Of a stretch of DNA of 64,000 nucleotides, positions 20,617 to 33,410 are shown piece after piece. Numbering within the stretch: the stretch's first letter is position 1; the number at the start of each line of letters is the position of its first letter. Below the pieces are notes generated by a model. It had not been told where the DNA came from and ran no database searches. It saw only the letters and a program-made list of their open reading frames with translations. The stretch covers positions 372,001-436,000 of the forward strand of contig CAVWLB010000001.1 of assembly GCA_963755695.1 (NCBI GenBank), read 5' to 3'. Position numbers and translations under genes: made by a program. The stretch comes from QHWT01 sp963755695 (GTDB taxonomy: Bacteria; Acidobacteriota; Vicinamibacteria; Vicinamibacterales; 2-12-FULL-66-21).

Positions 20617-21813
20617 GCGTCGGCCTCGACGGTCTGCGCGAAAAGCGATTCGAGTCGCTCGGCGCGGCGTTCCCAGGTGTACTGCTGCACGTCTTCGAGC
20701 GCCTGCCGGGCAATCCGCTCCCCAAGGCCCGGGTCCTCCTTGAGCCGACGAATCGCCGCGGTCAGTGCCTGTGGGTTGCCGGGCTCGACCAACAGCGCGT
20801 TGCGGTCATCACTGAGGATCTCGCGAATCGATGGCAGATCGCTGGCGGCAATCGGGCGACCCGCGGCCATGTACTCGAACAGCTTCAACGGCGACGTAAA
20901 CGCCGTAGAAACCGCCGACGCCGGATTCGGCAGCGTGAGCACATCCGCCTGCTTCAACAGCGGCGCCACGTCGACTGGCGCGACCCGCCCGGTGAACGTC
21001 ACGCGCGACGTGCAGTCGAGACGATCGGCCAGCGCCCGCAGCCGCCCCAGATCGCCTTCGCGTTCGTGGCCGCCGATGATCAGTCCCCGCGTGTCCGGTA
21101 GCGCCGCAATCGCCTCGATAACGAGATGCACGCCCTTCCACGGATACAGGTGCCCCGCGTAGCCAATCGTGAACCGGTTTTGACCGATGGCATCCGTGAC
21201 GGTTTTTGAATCGTTCACGGCGGGAAGACGCACGCCGTCGGGGACCACTGCGAGCCGCGACCGCTTGCCGAATCGGCGGACCAGTTCTCGCGCGAGTCCT
21301 TCGGTAATCGTGACGTAGCCGTCAGCGTCTCGCCAGACCCGCGCGTCCCGACGCTCGAGACGTCCCAGCTTTCCGGCGGAGGCCCGCGGCGCAGACGAGA
21401 GCAGCTCGGGCAGCGCCGCCGCTGAATCCGCGGCGATCCCGTGAGCCTCGTAGGCGAGCGGCACGCGCAGCGATAAGGGCAGACGCAATACGAGCGCTGC
21501 CACTCCAAGATCGCGCGTGAATATCAGATCCTGCCGCGCACGGCCGAGCGATCGAGCGATCGCGTAGGTCAGATAACCGGTTCGCGCTGGCTGCCGATGG
21601 TCCGGTGAGCGGTACGATCTCGATCCGCAGCCGATCTGTTTTAGGCACCCCATAGAAGACGAACGGATCGAGCCCAGGCGTATGGGTGTCGGGCCGAACG
21701 ACCATGGTGACGTCGTGTCCGCGGGTCGCAAGGGCATGGCACGTGGCCATCGACTGGATTCCGTTTGCCCGTTCGAGCGGAAAGCGAATATCCGCCAGAT
21801 AGAGAATGCGCAC
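20613..21813 (-). CDS. Glycosyltransferase family 4 protein (one apparent frameshift)
   Basis: About 400-aa GT-B transferase. It starts MRILYLADIRFPLERANGIQ and continues, after a shift at 21591-21592, with YAIARSLGRARQDLIFTRD, LAYEAHGIAAD, TIGYAGHLYPWKGVHLVIEAI, IIGGHEREGDL and FTSPLKLFEYMAAGRPIAASDLPS (donor-site glutamate region). The shift is a GC codon with both A and G at the third position (Ala), so collapsing it gives an intact gene. It follows the membrane-protein stop by one base and overlaps the methyltransferase start by 4 nt, so it lies in the middle of the same operon. Confidence 0.87.
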
Positions 21814-21814
21814 G

Positions 21815-23205
21815 TTATGAGCCCGGTCCTGGGCCCTCCGAGCGCGGGCCTCGATAGAACGAGCCGCGATCGAACAGGTACCGGTATGCCAGTGACGGCG
21901 CCTGTCGCGGCAATGTCACGAAGGCATCGTAGGCATTCTTCGCAGGCTCGAGGCGTTGCCGGTCCATCAGCCCGGTGGCGAACTCGGCAATCAACGCGAG
22001 ATTCCAGTACACCGCGAGCGCCACGACGACCGTGACCACCCGCCTCGCGGGCAAGCGCAGGACGGTTGCCAGGCCGATGACGAGGAAAACCGTGAGCGCG
22101 ATGAACCTTCGTTGCCCGAATGCCCCCGCCACCGTCCACGATTCAACGCTTCCCCCACGTAGACCTGCAGCGCAGCCATCAGCAGCATGCAGCGAGCGAT
22201 CCGCGTCTCGCCGTTCGTCTTCACCACCGCCATCCACACCAGGCCGGCGATCGCGACGAGGGCCAGCGGCGTCCACACGAAGTATCCATGCTCCGGGGAG
22301 AACAGCACCTGCAAACCGTGGGGAGCGTGCCAGCTCATTTTTCGCGTGACCAGTCGTGAGGGCCCGACGTGGCCGTTCAGTCGAAGATAGGCAATCGCTT
22401 GTGGCATGAAGGCCAGTACAAACCCGAGCACTCCGCAGGAGGCGACGGCGAGCCATCGTCTTGAGTTGGAGACGTGCCATCTCGCCTTCACTGCCGAAAC
22501 CACGAAATCAACCGCAGGTCCGGCCAGGAAGAACAGATCCTGTTCTCTGACCATCGCCATCAGCCCGCCGGCGACGCCCAAGGCGAGCACCCCACGCCCG
22601 GACCACGAAGCGCGAACCTTCAGCCACGTCCACACAAAGAGCGCGACAGCGAATGCCGAGCACGCGTGCGAGAAGGGCGGCGCGACGTACATGTAAAACA
22701 GGAGAGGCGTCCCGATCCACACGGCGAGCGCGGCGGCGAATGACGGCAGTCCGAGGCGCTCGGCCGAGAGCATGGCCAGCACAATCGCAAGCAACCCGTA
22801 CACAGCGGAGCCGTAGGCGACGGCCCCGATGTACGGCTTCGAGAAACCATCCTGTGGCGCGTCGGTCGCGCGTGCCACGAGGCCGCCGGCCGCGTAAAAG
22901 GGCGCCCACAAGATCGCGCAACCAATCGTACCGAAGTTCACCCGTCGGCCGGCTTCCGTCTCGCGCTCGAGGAAGGTTTCATGAAAGCCCTGCGAGCGCG
23001 CGATGCCCCGGTCGTAGAAATAGCGGTACTCATTTTCGAACGACAGGTCGCGATCGAACCAGACCGACCTGAGGTAGGCGAAATACTGGATCTCGTCCGA
23101 TGAATAAATCCGAGGCGTCACCGCCGGCAGCGACAGAAGGAACAGGCAGAAGAGAAGAACCCACTGGCGCCTGGTCACGGCCGCCGGTTGTATCGCTGAG
23201 GCCAC
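21815..23205 (-). CDS. Polytopic membrane protein of the surface-glycan cluster (one apparent frameshift)
   Basis: About 463 aa with eleven or so hydrophobic segments (e.g. WVLLFCLFLLSLPAV, AVYGLLAIVLAMLSA, WLAVASCGVLGFVLAF). The first loop carries SSDEIQYFAYLRSVWFDRDL, an acidic loop after the first helix like that in GT39/GT83-type, polyprenyl-phosphate-dependent glycosyltransferases. A periplasmic segment HGYFVWTPLALVAIAGL precedes the last helices. The frame breaks near 22140 and resumes as ESWTVAGAFGQRRF. I do not recognise a specific family; a lipid-linked-sugar transferase is the likeliest role. First gene of the cluster in reading order. Confidence 0.7.
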
Positions 23206-23224
23206 GCGTATGTCTTTATCTTAT

Positions 23225-23250
23225 CGGACCTCGGACCTCGGACCTCGGTC
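23225..23250 (+). repeat. Heptamer tandem repeat upstream of the glycan cluster
   Basis: CGGACCT repeated three times plus a partial unit. The reverse complement AGGTCCG is the same word found in the 19508-19570 array. It lies in the 43-bp gap between the start of the cluster's first gene and the stop of the CPBP protease gene, i.e. in the 5' region of a minus-strand transcript. Confidence 0.75.
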
Positions 23251-24019
23251 AGGCTCCAACCATGACGAACTTCACGACCTGTGCGAGATTGAACCCTGCG
23301 TGGCTGACCATCGGGGCGAGGATCGAGCGGCGGCGGAGGTAGACCGCGCCCCACAGAGCACCAAGGATCGTCGTCGCGATGGCCACGTCGTTTCCCTGCG
23401 GAAGATGCCCGAGGCCGAAGATCACGCTGAACAGCACGAGGCCGAGCGCCCCCCCACCGAGGTATTGTTCGAAGCGCCGCAGCACGAACGCACGCTGCAC
23501 TTCTTCTCGCACGCCGCCGGCGACCATTACCACGAGCGCGAAGATGATGGCGTTCTCGGGCGTGTGGGCCAGGTCCTGTAACGGATTGCGCGGGACGTTG
23601 CGCAGTCCCGGAAGCACGAGCTGCACGAGCAGCAGCACGCCGATCACCACGAAGAATGAAACCGGGATGAGCGCAACGCCAATGAGCAGCTCACGTGCTT
23701 GCGGCCGCGCCGCAAGGAACATCTCGCTGGCCGACTCGCCATGCGCCCTCACGAAGAACAGAATCAGGCCAATCAACAGCAGCGTGTCGAGCAGCGTCAG
23801 CGAGAACACGAACGAAGGTGACAGCGCCCCGCCAGCCACGACCGGCTTCATCCCGAAGGCGGTCAGCACGGCGATGATGATGAGTTGTGTGGGAAAGCCC
23901 GAACACAGGATGACTTCGAGCGCCGCGGCTGCACGTTCGATTGGGAGAATCGGTCTGGGTAGCGCCGCTTGCTGCTCGAGAATCGGCGGTGCCGGATCCA
24001 CCGCGCGAATGTAGCACAC
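23249..24019 (-). CDS. CPBP family intramembrane glutamic endopeptidase
   Basis: Abi/CAAX-type membrane protease of 256 aa. Several transmembrane helices surround the conserved motifs: the glutamate pair with arginine in GGVREEVQRAFVLRR, the FGLGH motif in SVIFGLGHLPQG, and the final histidine/asparagine in MVSHAGFNLAQVV. All catalytic positions of the family are present. It may process prenylated or membrane-bound substrates, but bacterial members mostly have unknown targets. It is separated from the glycan cluster by a 43-bp gap that contains a heptamer repeat. Confidence 0.9.
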   Translation of the reverse strand: MCYIRAVDPAPPILEQQAALPRPILPIERAAAALEVILCSGFPTQLIIIAVLTAFGMKPVVAGGALSPSFVFSLTLLDTLLLIGLILFFVRAHGESASEMFLAARPQARELLIGVALIPVSFFVVIGVLLLVQLVLPGLRNVPRNPLQDLAHTPENAIIFALVVMVAGGVREEVQRAFVLRRFEQYLGGGALGLVLFSVIFGLGHLPQGNDVAIATTILGALWGAVYLRRRSILAPMVSHAGFNLAQVVKFVMVGA

Positions 24020-24100
24020 CCGTTGGACCGACCATTCAGGCCGAGCGTGACCGAATCAGCGGCGAGCACGCCCGACCTGAGGGTCGGTGTAGAGAGTTGG

Positions 24101-24787
24101 TTACCGGTGATTCGCAACGCGAATCGTCACCGGGGCAGTCAGCCGGACCGCGAGGCTCGCGCCTGTGCCGAGGCGCACTTCCTTGCCGCGTGTCGACAGC
24201 ACATAACCTGTGCCTGCCGCTCCGCCGATCACCGCCCCCTTCGCCGCACCGCTCTTGCCGCCGAGGACACGGCCGAGCACCGCACCGCCAGCTGCCGGGG
24301 CGATGATTTCGAGCGTATCCTTCTCCTTGGTCGCGGGCGCGAAGCGCGATACCGTCGCAGCACTGATCCTCGTCGTTCCTTCACCCGGCGTGTCGAGTTG
24401 ATTGAAGCGCATCGCGACCATGCCGCGCCCCTTGACCCGGCCCGGACGCCTCGCCGCGGTGACATGCCCACTGATCGCCGTGCCCGCCGGCAGAATCTCG
24501 ACGCCGTCAATCCTGACCGCGCGCCGCAGCGCGCCGTGCACCGGCTGCTCGACCCGACTGATGTCCGATCCGACGGACGTCTGGAGCGTCACGGGCAACA
24601 CGGTCCCGGCCGGAATCGTGACCTCGTGATAGTCAGCGGTGCGGCCGGCCGCAGCCACGGCGCTCCGATCCGCGAGATCCGTCGCCGCAACAGGCTGTCC
24701 AGCCGCGGGCACCTTCAGCGTCTCCGGCTCCCGCGAGCACGCACCGATCAGGGTGGCGCTGCCGAGCAGAACGAAGATTCGCTTCAT
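24101..24787 (-). CDS. Lipoprotein with glycine-zipper segment
   Basis: 228-aa predicted lipoprotein: MKRIFVLLGSATLIGACSREPETL with the lipobox cysteine at residue 17. The middle reads VTIPAGTVLPVTLQTSVGSDISRVEQPVHGALRRAV and TAISGHVTAARRPGRVKG, a pattern seen in periplasmic proteins with a VirB10/TrbI-like beta barrel. A small-residue zipper follows (APAAGGAVLGRVLGGKSGAAKGAVIGGAAGTG) that could insert in or pack against a membrane. Function unknown. It is transcribed divergently from the NtrC-type regulator across 129 bp. Confidence 0.75.
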   Translation of the reverse strand: MKRIFVLLGSATLIGACSREPETLKVPAAGQPVAATDLADRSAVAAAGRTADYHEVTIPAGTVLPVTLQTSVGSDISRVEQPVHGALRRAVRIDGVEILPAGTAISGHVTAARRPGRVKGRGMVAMRFNQLDTPGEGTTRISAATVSRFAPATKEKDTLEIIAPAAGGAVLGRVLGGKSGAAKGAVIGGAAGTGYVLSTRGKEVRLGTGASLAVRLTAPVTIRVANHR

Positions 24788-24916
24788 GGGAAATATCCTC
24801 CGTTCACCCTTTGTGCAACGGGTGTACCCGGGTCTAAACTCAACCGCAACCTGCTGATAAACGGAAAGATAGCTGGAACTCGGTAATTCTTACGCGGTGG
24901 TGGTACACTCGGATCT

Positions 24917-26342
<1,426 letters not shown>

Positions 26343-26344
<2 letters not shown>

Positions 26345-26426
26345 AAGCGCGGAGCGAGAGGCCGAAGCCGGAAGTCATCACGCCGAGAGAGCCGCGCCGG
26401 GCATCTCGCTTCTGACTTCTCGCTCC
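26343..26426 (+). repeat. Paired word repeats between regulator and kinase genes
   Basis: The words AGAAGCG (26343) and GGAGCGAGA (26351) recur as reverse complements CGCTTCT (26407) and TCTCGCTCC (26418). The arms are in the order A-B-A'-B', so they cannot all pair in one simple hairpin. The block fills the gap between the two-component genes. Confidence 0.55.
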
Positions 26427-26458
26427 TGGTTTCTTGCCCTGACTTTCGCCTCCATCCC

Positions 26459-28328
26459 ATGTCGATCAAATCGCGCCAGGTGGCCGGCGTGACCTCACTG
26501 GTCGTGGTCATCGTGGCGGCATTGTCGGCCTACCATCTCGCCACACTCGCGCGCCTGAGCCTGCAGGAGAGCGCCTCGCGTGGAGAACTGCTACGCCAGG
26601 CGATTTTCCAGCGGGCGCGCGACGTGGTTCCCACGACCAACGACGTGGAATCCGCCTACGCGGCGCTGCAGAAGGACGGCGGCATCCGATCGCTGCTCGA
26701 GTCAGCCGCGTGCTGTTCCGAGAACGTCACCTACGCCGCCATCGTCAACCGCGAGGGAACCGCCGTCGCGCACAGCTTCCCGGCGTAGGAAGGTCAGCGC
26801 CTCCCCGAGCAGGAAGACCTCGCCAAGATTGTCGACCAAGCCTCGATCGACCTGCTGCGCAACGTCTACTCGGATCGGACGTTCGAGATCAGCCAGCCGC
26901 TCCTGTTCGGCGACCAGCAGTTTGGTTCGATTCGCATAGGGATCTCGACCCTGCTGGTGAAGAGCCAGCTCCAGAGGGCGTTCAAGGCGGCTGCCCAGAA
27001 CGTTCTCATCGCGCTGCTGATTTCGTCGTTTGTCGCGATCCTGCTCGCGCAGTGGATGCTGCGACCGATTCACGTCATCCAGAGCGGCCTTTCTCGCCTG
27101 GGCAGAGGGGAGCTGGACGTCCGGCTGGAGCTGCCCGAGGGGGAGGAATTCAAAGGGCTCTGGACCTCGTTCGAAGCCGTGAGCGCGCAACTGTCGGCGT
27201 CGCGGGCCAAGGCGCTGTCGACACCGACCGAATTCGAGACGGTCGTCGAGAATCTCGAAGACGCGGTCGCGCTCTTCAACCCCGACGGCGACTTGATCTT
27301 CTGCAACCCGGCTATGGGTGCGTTGCTCCCTGGGTTCTCACCAGGGCAGACGCGACGTTTGTCCGAGATGGCGTCCGAGGACGACCCGGTGCGGACGCTC
27401 ATCGAACGCACGCTCGCCGCGCACCGGCCGCAGGGACCCGTTTCGATGTCGAACGATCAGGGTGAAGAGCGCCTCCTGATGACGCATCCCATCGACGACG
27501 CGGACGACAAGTTCGTCGGCGCGATGCTGGTGGCGCGCAACCTCGCGTACTTGAACCAGGTGCATTCGACGCTGAACTACTCCCGGAAACTCGCCGCTCT
27601 GGGACGGTTGATGGCCGGCGTGGCGCACGAGGTCAAGAATCCGCTCAACGCGATGACCATTCATCTCGAGTTGCTGCGGCAGAAGCTCGCGCGGCACCAG
27701 CCGCAGGCGGTTGCGGTTGGCGCGCAGCGCGCCGCCGGACTCGCACGGATTCAACGGCCAAACCAGTCAGGCGCTGGTGGATAGCAACATCACCAAGCAC
27801 GTCGACATCATCGGCAAGGAAATTCAGCGTCTCGATCAGGTCGTTGGGGGGTTCCTGAAGTTCGCGCGGCCCGACGAACTCAAGCTGCAGCCGGTCCAGC
27901 TCGTGACGATCATCAGCGACGTGACCACCACCGTGGCGCCCGAAGCCGAGCGAATGAACGTCGCGGTGAAGTCGGAGTGTCCGCGCGACCTCCCCGACAT
28001 CAACGCAGATCCGGCGATGCTCAGTCAGGCGATTCTGAACCTGGCGCTGAACGCGTGCCAGGCGATGCCAAACGGTGGCACCCTGAAGCTGGCATGCCGC
28101 AGCGCGTCGCGAAACCGGGTTGAGATCGACGTTGAAGACAGCGGCGTCGGGATCCCGCCCGATAACTTGCAGAAGATCTTCGACCTGTATTTCACGACCA
28201 AGGAGAAGGGCAGCGGCATCGGCCTCTCAATGGTTTACCGCATCGTCCAGCTCCATGACGGCGACGTCGAGGTGCAATCCACGCCAGGGGTTGGCACAAG
28301 GTTTAAACTGATCTTTCCTCAAGCGTAG
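26459..28328 (+). CDS. Sensor histidine kinase (in-frame amber codon and one apparent frameshift)
   Basis: Membrane sensor, about 620 aa if continuous. It has an N-terminal helix (SLVVVIVAALSAYHLATLA), a periplasmic sensor part, a second helix (VLIALLISSFVAILLAQWML), HAMP, a PAS-like segment (VVENLEDAVALFNPDGDLIFCNPAM), the HisKA phospho-His box AGVAHEVKNPLNAM, and HATPase N/G boxes (LNLALNACQAMPNGG, VEDSGVGIPPDN, GSGIGLSMVYRIVQLH). A TAG at 26786-26788 interrupts the sensor domain, but the same frame continues as EGQRLPEQEDLAKIV. Near 27731 the frame shifts by one at CT with C and G (Leu). Probably a functional kinase partner of the upstream regulator if the TAG is an error. Confidence 0.82.
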
Positions 28329-28409
28329 ATCCCGTTACCGGCTAATATTCCAGCTGGGCATTTTGACTGGCAACCGGATCCAGACCGCCGGAAACCGGCG
28401 AGTGTTGTT

Positions 28410-28994
28410 ATGAGGAAGCTGCTGTTCGTCATCTCGTTGGTGGCGCTTGCCCCGCTGGCCTCCGCGTGCGCCTCTGCGAGTGCGAAGACCAACCCCGCCG
28501 ACCGGCCACCGCTGGCGGTGCCGCCGCCGCCGGCGCGCGTCATCGAGCCGGCGCCGGAGCCGGATCCCGTGCCCGAGCCGGTTCCCGATCTGCCTCCCGC
28601 TCCGGTGCCGAATCGCCCGTCGCGACCAACCCGCGATGCGAATCCCAAGCAGGAACCGGCGAAACCACCCGAAACCAAGCCCGGGGAGACGACGCCGAGT
28701 GAGCCCCCCGCGCCGGCACCGCCCGCGACGCAGCCGGCCCCGCAGCTCCGCACGCCGCAGACGGCCGATTCGAGCGAGGCCGAACGGAACGTCCGATCGA
28801 CGATCGATCGGGCGAACAAGCTGCTCGGCGGCGTCAATTACGCGCCGCTCAACAACGAGCGCAAGAAGGCCTACAACGACGCCAAGATGTTCATTCAGCA
28901 GGCTGAAGAGGCGTCGAAGCAGGGCAACTTCGTCTTCGCTCAAGGAGTGGCGAACAAGGCCGAGACCCTCGCAAAGGAGCTGGCCGGCCGGTAG
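28410..28994 (+). CDS. Proline-rich lipoprotein with C-terminal helical domain
   Basis: 194-aa predicted lipoprotein: MRKLLFVISLVALAPLASAC with the lipobox cysteine at residue 20. A long Pro/Ala/Glu-rich linker (residues about 35-115) may span peptidoglycan. The C-terminal helices (RNVRSTIDRANKLLGG, KAYNDAKMFIQQAEEASKQGN, ANKAETLAKELAGR) resemble a small TPR-like or DUF4398-type bundle. It lies 81 bp after the histidine kinase. No specific function recognised. Confidence 0.75.
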   Translation: MRKLLFVISLVALAPLASACASASAKTNPADRPPLAVPPPPARVIEPAPEPDPVPEPVPDLPPAPVPNRPSRPTRDANPKQEPAKPPETKPGETTPSEPPAPAPPATQPAPQLRTPQTADSSEAERNVRSTIDRANKLLGGVNYAPLNNERKKAYNDAKMFIQQAEEASKQGNFVFAQGVANKAETLAKELAGR

Positions 28995-29003
28995 ACCTTC
29001 ACA

Positions 29004-29120
29004 ATCGAAGGAATCGAAGGTGGGAGCGAAGGGTCGAAGGTAACTTCTTTCAGCTATCGAAGAAACCCGGGCTCAACGAATCTCCTTCGACCGTTCGCTC
29101 TTCTCTTTCACTCTTCGATT
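29004..29120 (+). repeat. Word repeat with inverted arm upstream of nrdJ
   Basis: ATCGAAGG occurs at 29004 and 29013, followed by AGCGAAGGG and TCGAAGG to 29040. From 29083 to 29120 the complementary words CCTTCGA and CTTCGATT appear. It is the same forward-arm then reverse-arm plan as the other intergenic repeats, here at the start of the 396-bp gap before nrdJ. Confidence 0.6.
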
Positions 29121-29127
29121 ACAAAAA

Positions 29128-29190
29128 TAGGGCACGCGAACGAACAGCCCGTCAATACGCCGGATTTGTCGATATCTTGCGCGTGCCCTA
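29128..29190 (+). promoter_or_regulatory. Perfect 11-bp inverted repeat upstream of nrdJ
   Basis: TAGGGCACGCG at 29128-29138 is matched exactly by CGCGTGCCCTA at 29180-29190, with 41 nt between. It lies upstream of the predicted promoter, so it is either a DNA operator with distant half-sites or an RNA structure of another transcript. It is not followed by a T run, so it is not a simple terminator. No cobalamin riboswitch features were recognised nearby. Confidence 0.55.
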
Positions 29191-29198
29191 AATAAGGC

Positions 29199-29214
29199 GC
29201 ACAATATGTAGTGG
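29199..29214 (+). promoter_or_regulatory. Candidate NrdR box
   Basis: The 16-mer GCACAATATGTAGTGG matches the NrdR-box pattern (acaCwATATnTwGtgt) at all core positions and most flanks. It ends 8 bp before the -35 element of the nrdJ promoter, a sensible site for the ATP/dATP-sensing NrdR repressor that controls ribonucleotide reductase genes. A second ATAT core lies in the -10 region about 43 bp away, a weaker match. No nrdR gene is in the window. Confidence 0.5.
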
Positions 29215-29222
29215 ATCAGCGC

Positions 29223-29251
29223 TTGACAACGGCGTAAACGGGGTCCATATT
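29223..29251 (+). promoter_or_regulatory. Predicted sigma-70-type promoter of nrdJ
   Basis: TTGACA at 29223-29228 and CATATT at 29246-29251 with a 17-bp spacer, one of the best housekeeping promoter matches seen by eye in this GC-rich window. Transcription would start near 29258, leaving a leader of about 130 nt before the ATG at 29391. Confidence 0.6.
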
Positions 29252-29390
29252 GGTCCGCCAGCCGACGGACGGGACCGGGGCTTCCCAGCCCCCGAGAAAT
29301 CGCCGCTCTGGCGCGCTGTTCCAACACACTTTTTATTTCCGCGGCCGACCCTCGGGGATAGGTGTCGGCTGCCGTTGGTTCGGAGGGAGC

Positions 29391-32207
<2,817 letters not shown>

Positions 32208-32243
32208 AGACAGAAGTCAGGAGACAGAAGGCAGGAGGCAAAC

Positions 32244-32278
32244 CCCGAAGCCCGAAGCCCGAAGCCTGAAGCCCCTGA
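32244..32278 (+). repeat. Heptamer tandem repeat before the nrdJ terminator
   Basis: CCCGAAG repeated three times, then CCTGAAG and a degenerate unit. Just upstream are two copies of a GAGACAGAAG-type word (about 32207-32235). It lies between the nrdJ stop and the terminator stem. Confidence 0.75.
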
Positions 32279-32305
32279 GGGCCGGCGTAAGCCGGCCCTT
32301 TCTTA
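32279..32305 (+). terminator. Rho-independent terminator after nrdJ
   Basis: Perfect 8-bp GC stem GGGCCGGC / GCCGGCCC with a GTAA tetraloop, followed by TTTCTTATTT. It ends nrdJ transcription; the tail overlaps the stop of the convergent DUF1801 gene. Confidence 0.85.
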
Positions 32306-32797
32306 TTTGGCGCGGCTTGATCTCGCTGGTTTCCTGCGTGGCCGCTGTTTCGCCGATACCGAGCGAATGATCAGTCTCCCACGACCGCCGGTTGGAAGGC
32401 GCACGCGTGCCTGGCCAATGGCGGCCGCGACCAGCGCCTCGACCTCCGGACGTTCGAGCACCTGGGCCGAGTCGATGCGAATGAATCGCGTCTGCCTGCC
32501 GGAGCCGAGCAGCACCTTCTCGGGATCGGGCAGGCCGGCGCCGTGGATGAAGCACAACCCGACGCCGTTTGCCCGGGCCGCCATCGACACGATCGCATCC
32601 GACGGCCGTTCGGTCGGGGAGTAGCCGATCACGAAGAAGTTGTAGTTGTCCCAGACCAACTCGTTCGCCGTCGGAAGCCGCTGGCGCAGTGCGGCGCGCA
32701 CCGCACGAATCAGGCGCTGATCGGTTGGATCGAACTTGCGGATGAACGCCTGCAGCTGTTTCTCTGCGTCAGGACGGACGGCGGTTGGTGCTCGCAT
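32303..32797 (-). CDS. DUF1801 domain-containing protein
   Basis: About 164 aa from the ATG at 32797 (a longer GTG start at 32992 would add an unlikely, basic lead-in). The body LIRAVRAALRQRLPTANELVWDNYNFFVIGYSPTERPSDAIVSMAA matches the DUF1801/YdhG fold, a small cytoplasmic alpha/beta domain of unproven function. The tail after residue 130 is Arg/Lys-rich. It is convergent with nrdJ. No cellular role is known for the family. Confidence 0.8.
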   Translation of the reverse strand: MRAPTAVRPDAEKQLQAFIRKFDPTDQRLIRAVRAALRQRLPTANELVWDNYNFFVIGYSPTERPSDAIVSMAARANGVGLCFIHGAGLPDPEKVLLGSGRQTRFIRIDSAQVLERPEVEALVAAAIGQARVRLPTGGRGRLIIRSVSAKQRPRRKPARSSRAK

Positions 32798-32912
32798 TGG
32801 CTTTCCCGCACGACTTCGCGGTCGCTGAGTTTTACTTCGTCGGCCGGAACGCTGGCAACTGGCGGTCCAGCGTATGTGATGATGACAGGATGACGCCGCG
32901 TGCATCTGCCCT

Positions 32913-33200
32913 TTGCTCGACCTTAGGCATATACCGTCACGATTCCCGAAGCTCGTCACAGAGAATTTCGACGTCATCCTGGAGTACGGCACTGCGCCGG
33001 TACCTCCTCCGGTGCTTCAGTCCAATGCCGCCGACGACATCTTCAAGGCGGCCGCTGCGCGCGGCGACGCACAGTATTTTCCAATGCCGGCCGGCGAGAG
33101 CGCGGGCCTGATCGCCGACATGCCGTCCGCGGCGGACGTGGTCCGCGCGATTGTCCGGGAAGCCAACGAGATCGTGCGGGAGTTCACGCCCGGGGACTAG
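32913..33200 (+). pseudogene. C-terminal remnant resembling nitronate monooxygenase
   Basis: A 95-codon open frame. Its second half, FKAAAARGDAQYFPMPAGESAGLIADMPSAADVVRAIVREAN, looks like the last part of nitronate monooxygenase / 2-nitropropane dioxygenase flavoproteins (AGQ..GL.....A..IV..I). The first three quarters of such an enzyme, including the FMN-binding barrel, are absent upstream. The frame has only a TTG start and no clear ribosome site. I treat it as a leftover of a truncated gene; a small independent protein is possible. Confidence 0.4.
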
Positions 33201-33349
33201 CGTTTCTTGGCTGCGGCCGCAGCCCCTTTCTTGCCCAGTGCGGTTCGGGTCTTTTTGGGCAGGTGAGCGATCGTCCGCTTCCGCCTTGCGGCTGCTGCTG
33301 CTTTCTTGATGTTCCGTCGTGCTGCTGACCGCTGAGTCGTCTTCGCCAC
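33197..33349 (-). CDS. Small Lys/Arg/Ala-rich basic protein
   Basis: 50 aa from a GTG at 33349 preceded by GGAGG at a good distance: MAKTTQRSAARRNIKKAAA and on to LPKKTRTALGKKGAAAAAKKR. It is strongly basic with histone-H1-like Ala/Lys composition, which suggests nucleic-acid binding, but no recognised domain supports that. Short proteins of this kind with a TIAHLPKKTRTALGK core occur in other bacteria as uncharacterised proteins (from memory). It overlaps the end of the preceding remnant by 4 bp on the opposite strand. Confidence 0.6.
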   Translation of the reverse strand: MAKTTQRSAARRNIKKAAAAARRKRTIAHLPKKTRTALGKKGAAAAAKKR

Positions 33350-33410
33350 GCTGACCCTCCAGTACGAACCGGAGTGCAAGCGACAGGCCGACACCGTGTC
33401 GCCGTCGACG

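Noticed and set aside
26786..26788. Amber codon read as pyrrolysine or another non-standard residue
   Set aside because: No pyl genes or structural context are visible, and other genes here also end with TAG; error or a null allele is simpler.
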